This document shows, one piece after another, positions 57,218 through 64,000 of a stretch of DNA of 64,000 nt; the stretch's first letter is position 1, and each line of letters opens with the position of its first letter. A program made the translations under genes and the position numbers. Source of the DNA: Phocoena phocoena (lineage: Eukaryota > Chordata > Mammalia > Artiodactyla > Phocoenidae); NCBI RefSeq assembly GCF_963924675.1, contig NC_089220.1, positions 85,625,168-85,689,167 on the forward strand. The letters are read 5' to 3'. The notes below the pieces were generated by a model. That model saw nothing but the letters and a program-made list of their open reading frames with translations. It was not told the DNA's origin and ran no database searches.

Positions 57218-58730
57218 AAAGACAGCCTCTTCAATAAGTGGTGCTGGGAAAACTGGACAGGTACATGTAAAAGTGTGAGATTAGAACACTCCCTAACACC
57301 ATACACAAAAATAAGCTCAAAATGGATTAAAGACCTAAATGTAAGGCCAGAAACTATCAAACTCTTAGAGGAAAGCATAGGCAGAACACTCTATGACATA
57401 AATCACAGCAAGATCCTTTTTGACCCACCTCCTAGAGAGATGGAAAGAAAAACAAAGATAAGTAAATGGGACCTAATGAAACTTCAAAGCTTCTGCACAG
57501 CAAAGGAAACCATAAACAAGACCAAAAGACAACCCTCAGAATGGGAGAAAATATTTGCAAATGAAGCAACTGACAAAGGATTAATCTCCAAAATTTACAA
57601 GCAGCTCATGCAGCTCAATAACAAAAGAACAAACAACCCAATCCAAAAATGGGCAGAAGACCTAAATAGACATTTCTACAAAGAAGATAGATTGCCAACA
57701 AACACATGAAAGAATGCTCAACATCATTAATCATTAGAGAAATGCAAATCAAAACTACAATGAGATATCATCTCACACCGGTCAGAATGGCCATCATCAA
57801 AAAATCTAGAAACAATAAATGCTGGAGAGGGTGTGGAGAAAAGGGAACCCTCTTGCACTGTTGGTGGGAATGTAAATTGATACAGCCACTGTGGAGAACA
57901 GTATGGAGGTTCCTTAAAGAAATACAAATACCATACGACCCAGCAATCCCACTACTGGGCATATACCCTGAGAAAACCGTAATTCAAAAAGAGTCAGTAC
58001 CAAAATGTTCATTGCAGCTCTATTTACAGTAGCCTGGAGATGGAAGCAACCTAAGTGTCCATCATCGGATGAATGGATGAAGAAGATGTGGCACATATAT
58101 ACAATGGAATATTAATCAGCCATAAAAAGAAACGAAATTGAGCTATTTGTAATGAGGTGGATAGACCTAGAGTCTGTCCTACAGAGTGAAGTAAGTCGGA
58201 AAGAGAAAGACAAATGCCGTATGCTAACACATATATATGGAATTTAAGAAAAAAAAAATGTCTTGAAGAACCTAGGGGTAAGGCAGGAATAAAGACACAG
58301 ACCTACTAGAGAACGGACTTGAGGATATGGGGAGGGGGAAGGGTAAGCTGTGACAAAGCGAGAGAGAGGCATGGACATATATACACTAACAAACGTAAGG
58401 TAGATAGCTAATGGGAAGCAGCTGCATAGCACAGGGAGATCAGCTGGGTGCTTTGTGACCGCCTGCAGGGGTGGGATAGGGAGGGTGGGAGGGAGGGAGA
58501 CGCAAGAGGGAAGAGATGGGAACATATGTATAACTGATTCACTTTGTTATAAAGCAGAAACACACCATTGTATCCCTAGAAGGGTGGGATAGGGAGGGTG
58601 GGAGGGAGACACAAGAGGGAAGAGATATGGGAACATATGTATATGTATAACTGATTCACTTTGTTATAAAGCAGAAACTAACACACCATTGTAAAGCAAT
58701 TATACTCCAATAAAGATGTTAAAAAAATTA
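57218..58730 (+). mobile_element. LINE-1 3' segment, sense, nearly intact ORF2 C terminus
   Basis: A 5'-truncated copy. Two open frames (to 57709 and 57706-58032) cover the ORF2p C terminus and differ by one frameshift near 57690. They show [10 protein letters not shown] and the cysteine motif [16 protein letters not shown]. The 3' UTR includes a tandem duplication (58469-58690), then 'ccaataaagatgttaaaaaaa' and an A-rich tail. Confidence 0.92.
58469..58690 (+). repeat. 113-bp tandem duplication in the LINE-1 3' UTR
   Basis: 'gggtgggatagggagggtggg' through 'gataaagcagaaac...acaccattgta' is present twice, at about 58469-58581 and 58582-58690, with few differences. The other LINE-1 copies in the window have it once. 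Confidence 0.9.
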
Positions 58731-58734
58731 AAAA

Positions 58735-60068
58735 ATTAATTAAAAATAAGAAAAAGAAGGACTTGTTTCTTTCAGAATAATGATTCTTCTCCTCATTGGG
58801 TATGGCATACGATCCAGTTGGCCTTGTTTATCTTTACCTGCATTTCAGAATTTCTCTTGTAGTTTCTTTCTCCTCCTGTTCATTGGAAACTGTTTAAACA
58901 GAAATTTCCATGGTATACATTGCATGGATATACATATATGATATGAATAAATATGGGAAATAAATCTCTCTGTAGTTCACAGTGTAAAGTGGAGGAACCA
59001 AATAGGAAATCTAGTTTCATTTGTCAAAGTCAAATATAGGCCGTTGCCTGTTTTCTCTGGAAAAATCTGCTACAAAAAACCAGGGGCAGGATCCAAATGA
59101 TGTTGATTAACCCCTAGCTGGGCTTACAGTGGGAAGGAAATGTGAACATTTATACTGGGCAGAGACCCAAAAATCAGTGACCTGCAGTGGCGTTGAGGGA
59201 GTGGCCTGACATTTATAAAGAGTGGACAGCATTTCCTGATACTTTGTGGGGTTGTTTTGGCACAGCTGGCACAGTTGAGACTTTCTTTCCCTTCCTAGAT
59301 ACCTTGTTTGCTCTTTGGGTAAGCTATAGCCAGGTGGACGGTGGGGCCTGGGCTGTGGCTTAGATAGACTTGGATACCTGATGGGTGGGGCTATAGCATG
59401 CTTTCCTACTGAGAAATTAAATAGAATTTTAAATTAAAATACTAAGTCATCTAATTATAAATGTAGGGAAAACTGTACTTATGAGTATCATAAATAACTA
59501 TAGTAAAATAAAAAATAAAAACAATTGGGTTTAGTTAGTATCCTCATTGTATTCAAGTATCCCTAATTACTATATTTACATCAGAATTTAAGACCTGAAA
59601 GGGACATTAGATATTATCTAGGAATAGAACAAAAGTCTGAAAGAGTAAGCTGTACACCAAAATGTTAACAATGGTTATGTCTAAATGGTGGGAGTATTTT
59701 TATCAGCATTTTCTGGGTTTTTTTCTATTTTAAATATATTTATTTATGTAATAAAACATTATAAGAATACTTCTCATGGTGAATACTCAAATACAGATCC
59801 TTGTCAATAAAGATGACATCTATTACTGCATTAAGTAGTAGTGTTACTAAAAGGGAAAAAAAGGTCTTCTAGTACAGTCCTTTTAACAGTGGAGTTATAG
59901 ACCAAGAGATACGTGATGTTTAAAATCCATTTAGATGGAACACATCATGGAATTTAAAGCTGTTTTCTCATAAATATTTCTTAGGTAAATTAACAAAAAC
60001 TGGTGAAGAATATCTTTTCTGTGTGAAAATCATAGTTGATAATAGCAGTCTCATTTTATAATAGAAAT
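58735..60068 (+). other. Intron 3, unique AT-rich sequence
   Basis: Nothing recognised. This is most of the spacer between the two inverted LINE-1 copies. Confidence 0.45.
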
Positions 60069-60069
60069 G

Positions 60070-60665
60070 TATGGGTCAAAAGGTACAAATTTACAGCTAT
60101 AAAATGAATAAGTCATGGGGATATGATGTACAGCGTGGTGACTATAGTTAATAATACTGTATTGCATATTTGAAAGTAGCTAGGTGGGTGGATTGTGAAA
60201 GATCATAGGAGGAGAAAAAAATTTGTAACTGTGTATGGTGATGTTAACTCGATTTATTGTGGTGATCATTTTTCTTAAAAATAGATTTATTTATTTATTT
60301 ATTTATTTTTGGCTGAGTTGGGTCTTTGTTGCTGTGCGCGGGCTTTCTCTAGTTGCAGCGAGTGGTGGCTACTTTTCGTTGAGGTGTGCGGGCTTCTCAT
60401 TGCTGTGGCTTCTCTTGTTGTGGAGCACGGGTTCTAGGCACGCGGGCTCAGTAGTTGTGGCGCATGGGCTTAGTTGCTCCGTGGCATGTGGGATCTTCCT
60501 GGACCAGGACTCGAACCTGTGTCCCCTGCATTGGCAGGCGGATTCTTAACCACTGAGCCACCACGTAAGCTCTGTGGTGATCATTTTGTGGTATATAGAA
60601 ATGTTGAATCATTATGTTATATACCTGAAACTAATATGTCAATAATACCTCAGTTTTTTAAAAAG
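60070..60665 (+). mobile_element. Old LINE-1 3' end, sense, split by a SINE
   Basis: 'ggggatatgatgtacagcgtggtgactatagttaataatactg', 'gattgtggtgatcattt' and, after the SINE, 'cctgaaactaatatgtcaataatacctc' form a standard old L1 3' end. Confidence 0.85.
60272..60572 (-). mobile_element. CHR-type SINE (long form) in the LINE-1 tail
   Basis: A minus-strand copy with (TTTA)n on the left and head 'gagccaccacgtaagctc' (diverged) on the right. The TSD 'tgtggtgatcatttt' lies at about 60257-60271 and 60573-60587. Confidence 0.94.
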
Positions 60666-61109
60666 CCTGGGAAAAGAGAGAAATGTATGAAGCCTTTCTG
60701 TGGGAAAGTATTAAGGGTTAAGAACTTCATGTATTTTATTGGCTAGGTAACCTCTCTTTCAGTTACATGATTTTCATACTTATAGAAGGGAAAGAATGAT
60801 CCTTAGGCCCTAGCAAAACCGATAAGATATGAAGAAAGAGTTTACAATTTTTTTTACGTTAATGGTTTCTGAAGATTTTTTAGAAATGAATATTTAATAA
60901 GATGGAAGGTAGAAGTTTTTTTTAAAGGTATCTATGTGAAGTTGGGGCATATTAACTATGGTGTCTGTATTGGAATATCTGTTTTCCAAAAGTCCATGGT
61001 TCTTTTAAAGTACATGGGAGTACCAGCGAGAATGTTAACTCTTTTGAGTACTCCTTATACCAAAAAATGGAAAAAAATAATATGTAGTAACAGTAACAAC
61101 AAAGACTAG

Positions 61110-61320
61110 CACAGTAAAGTGCTTACTTTGTGCCATTGTTCTTAAAGTTTTACATCTATTTACACAGTTAATCCTCTCAAAAACCCTGTGAGTTTTAGGT
61201 GCTTTTTAATCTCCATTTCATAGGTGAGGAAACTGAGAGAAGGTTACTTGACCCAGGAACCAGATTTCAAATCTGTTAAGTTGCGAAGCCTGTGTTCTTA
61301 ACCATTAAACTATAACTGTA
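61110..61320 (-). mobile_element. MIR SINE, antisense
   Basis: 'ttacacagttaatcctctcaaaaaccctgtgag' then 'ctccatttcataggtgaggaaactgagag' is the minus-strand MIR order. Confidence 0.82.
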
Positions 61321-61660
61321 GCTATTTAGAGGAAGGCAAATTATTCTAAGCCCTTTCCCCAACTCCAGGCCGCATTGTTATATTTTGTACATGAATACTC
61401 TCTTCAAATAATAGGCCCTGAACCCTAGTTTTCTGTACTGCTGCCACAAGTTTGGAGATAGGATGTGTCAGTAGATCCACAAATAGTACCAGCTGTACCT
61501 CACGGTCTCTGTGTGATGAGAAGTAAAAGTAAGTACAACTCTGGGCTACTTGAGTTTTTCCTAGCAGCTAACAGCGCTAGTGAAAACATATGTTTGAATA
61601 GTTTCCAGAGTTGTCTAGAATTATTTTCCAGTTTAAAGATGCCTACTAACACACGGTTTT
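61321..61660 (+). other. Intron 3, unique sequence
   Basis: Nothing recognised. The frame at 61465-61698 runs into the LINE-1 and is not a gene. Confidence 0.45.
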
Positions 61661-61674
61661 TAGATTTATTTTTT

Positions 61675-63015
61675 TTTTACATCTTTATTGGAGTATAATT
61701 GCTTTACAGTGGTGTGTTAGTTTCTGCTTTATAACAAAGTGAATCAGTTATACATATATTCCCATATCTCTTCCCTCTTGCGTCTCCCTCCCTCCCACCC
61801 TCCCTATCCCACCCCTGCAGGCGGTCACAAAGCACCCAGCTGATCTCCCTGTGCTATGCAGCTGCTTCCCACTAGCTATCTACCTTACGTTTGTTAGTGT
61901 ATATATGTCCATGCCTCTCTCTCGCTTTGTCACAGCTTACCCTTCCCCCTCCCCATATCCTCAAGTCCATTCTCTAGTAGGTCTGTGTCTTTATTCCTGT
62001 CTTACCCCTAGGTTCTTCATGACATTTTTTTTTCTTATATTCCATACATATATGTTAGTATATGGCATTTGTCTTTCTCTTTCCGACTTACTTCACTCTG
62101 TATGACAGACTCTAGGTCCATCCACCTCATTACAAATAGCTCAATTTCGTTTCTTTTTATGGCTAATATTCCATTGTATATATGTGCCACATCTTCTTTA
62201 TCCATTCATCCGATGATGGACACTTAGGTTGTTTCCATCTCCGGGCTACTGTAAATAGAGCTGCAGTGAACATTTTGGTACATGACTCTTTTTGAATTAC
62301 GGTTTTCTCAGGGTATATGCCCAGTAGTGAGATTGTTGGGTCATATGGTAGTTCTATTTGTAGTTTTTTAAGGAACCTCCATACTGTTCTCCACAGTGGC
62401 TGTATCAATTTACATTCCCACCAACAGTGCAAGAGGGTTCCCTTTTCTCCACACCCTCTCCAGCATTTATTGTTTCTAGATTTTTTGATGATGGCCATTC
62501 TGACCGGTGTGAGATGATATCTCATTGTAGTTTTGATTTGCATTTCTCTAATGATTAATGATGTTGAGCATTCTTTCATGTGTTTGTTGGCAATCTGTAT
62601 ATCTTCTTTGTAGAAATGTCTATTTAGGTCTTCTGCCCATTTTTGGATGGGGTTGTTTGTTTTTTTGTTATTGAGCTGCATGAGCTGCTTATAAATTTTG
62701 GAGATTAATCCTTTGTCAGTTGCTTCATTTGCAAATATTTTCTCCCATTCTGAGGGTTGTCTTTTGGTCTTGTTTATGGTTTCCTTTGCTATGCAAAAGC
62801 TTTTAAGTTTCATTAGGTCCCATTTGTTTGTTTTTATTTCCATTTCTCCAGGAGTTGGGTCAAAAAGGATCTTGCTGTGATTTATGTCATAGAGTGTTCT
62901 GCCTATGATTTCCTCTAAGAGTTTGATAGTTTCTGGCCTTACATTTAGGTCTTAAATCCATTTTGAGCTTATTTTTGTGTATGGTGTTAGGGAGTGATCT
63001 AATCTCATACTTTTA
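61675..63015 (-). mobile_element. LINE-1 3' segment, antisense, with an open ORF2 C terminus
   Basis: A 5'-truncated minus-strand copy. A 226-codon open frame (62843-62163) encodes the ORF2p C terminus without a break: [23 protein letters not shown], the C-W-R-G-C-G-E-K motif and [13 protein letters not shown] at the end. The TSD 'tagatttattttt' lies at about 61662-61674 and 63017-63029. The same subfamily in reverse order lies at 57218-58730. Confidence 0.94.
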
Positions 63016-63084
63016 TAGATTTATTTTTAACTAACATTTTTCCGTCCTTGAAATGTCCCTTTTACTTCTCACTTATCAATAATT

Positions 63085-63282
63085 TTTTTTAGTAGTTAGT
63101 TATTTAGGCTGCTTCAGGTCTTAGTTGCAGTACGCGGGATCTTCATTGCGGTATGCGGGATCTTTTTTAGTCGCGGCACGCGGCATGCTTGTGGGATCTA
63201 GTTCCCTGACCAGGGATCGAACTTGAGGCCCCTGCATTAGGAGTGTGGAGTCTTACCCACTGGACCACCAGGGAAGTTCCAA
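63085..63282 (-). mobile_element. CHR-type SINE (divergent)
   Basis: A minus-strand copy: 'taggctgcttcaggtcttagttgcagtacg', a repeated 'gcggtatgcgggatcttttttagtcgcgg' and 'ggaccaccagggaagttcc'. The TSD is not clear. Confidence 0.85.
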
Positions 63283-63635
63283 CAATTTCTGATACCTGTA
63301 TTTGAAATCAATATTTATTTCATCATTTTGAACCCTTTTTCATCCTTAATGGAAATCACAGTTTTTGTTGTTGTTGTTGTTGTTATGAGTCTACTTGGGG
63401 CTCAGAGAACATAGTATATAATAGAAAGAACTACAGAGCTACCAAAAACAAGCAAACAAAAAATCTATCAGTGAAAAGTTCCTGTAGGAAAATACAGCGC
63501 AACCATTATTCTTGGACCTTAAACAGTCATCATGAAATCTCCAGAGACATAGTTGATTCTAACTGCTTTTGAGAAGGGTTTGTCTGCTAAATGTCGCTGA
63601 TATCAGGGAAGTCCATTCCTTGAGATTTATCTTGT
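63283..63635 (+). other. Intron 3, unique sequence with a short (TTG)n tract
   Basis: (TTG)n runs at 63364-63383; nothing else recognised. Confidence 0.45.
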
Positions 63636-63639
63636 GGAT

Positions 63640-64000
63640 CTTCTTTTTAAAAAATAGACTTTATTTGTTAGAGCAGTTTTAGGTTTACAGAAGAATTGAG
63701 CACAAAGTGCAGAGAGATCCCATATACCTCCTGCCCCCAAACTATCAGCATTGCAGGTGGTGAACCTACATTGACTGATATATCATCTAATGTCCATAGT
63801 TTATATTAGGGTTGATTTTTGGTTTTGTTCATTCTTGGGTTTGACAAATGTATAATGACATGTGTACACCATTATAGTATCATAGAGAGTAGTTTCAGTG
63901 CCCTAAAAATCGTGTGCACTCCACCTGTCATCTGTCCCTCCCCCAACTCCACCCAATCACTGATGTTTTTACTGTCTCCATAGTTTTACGTTTTCCAGAA
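63640..64000 (-). mobile_element. Old LINE-1 3' region, antisense, running off the window
   Basis: 'gagcagttttaggtttacagaagaattgagc', 'gagatcccatatacctcctgcccc' and 'gtttgacaaatgtataatgacatgtg' are a typical old antisense L1 tail. It continues beyond 64000. Confidence 0.78.

Noticed and set aside
62163..62843. 226-codon intact open frame as a host gene
   Set aside because: The translation is the C terminus of LINE-1 ORF2p, within a 5'-truncated LINE-1 with its own TSD.

Overview
This window is mammalian nuclear DNA, almost certainly from a cetacean. The evidence is about 28 tRNA-derived CHR-type SINEs, whose hallmark is a 'cttccctggtggc' 5' end, on both strands. Most have intact target-site duplications (TSDs). 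I saw no BovB or Bov-tA-like elements, which argues against a ruminant; a hippopotamid cannot be formally excluded. Nearly all of the many open reading frames are SINE or LINE-1 sequence read through in various frames, not genes.

The one protein-coding gene I recognise is STARD9 (KIF16A), a giant kinesin-3 family motor with a C-terminal StAR lipid-transfer domain, on the + strand. The window holds its CpG-rich promoter (about 9060-9466) and three coding exons: 9467-9513, 13897-13966 and 15753-15869. They join in frame into the first 78 residues, with consensus splice sites. Positions 15870-64000 appear to be intron 3, because I found no further motor-domain exon. Positions 1-9050 are the upstream intergenic flank.

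Layout. 1-3290: antisense LINE-1 ORF2 with two SINEs. 3546-3931: two SINEs inserted at the same target. 4200-5330: an old LTR with an internal tandem repeat, broken by a SINE. 5400-8410: old LINE-1 and LINE-2 relics. 9060-9560: CpG island with a duplicated 120-bp promoter module. 9800-10207: a LINE-1 3' end just inside intron 1. 16884-17367: a Tigger-type DNA transposon relic. 25150-27390: an old antisense LINE-1 with three SINEs. 38121-39708: a twin-primed LINE-1. 44289-46577: a processed KPNA2 (importin alpha) pseudogene carrying nested LINE-1 and SINE insertions. About 49230-52890: a sense LINE-1 split by a mariner fragment that is itself split by a SINE. 57218-58730 and 61675-63015: two closely related LINE-1 3' segments in opposite orientation. 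63640-64000: another old LINE-1 tail.

I found no undescribed molecular system. The notable content is the promoter duplication, the nested insertion chronologies, the large inverted LINE-1 pair and the KPNA2 retrocopy. Repeat family names come from sequence recognition, not from a database search.
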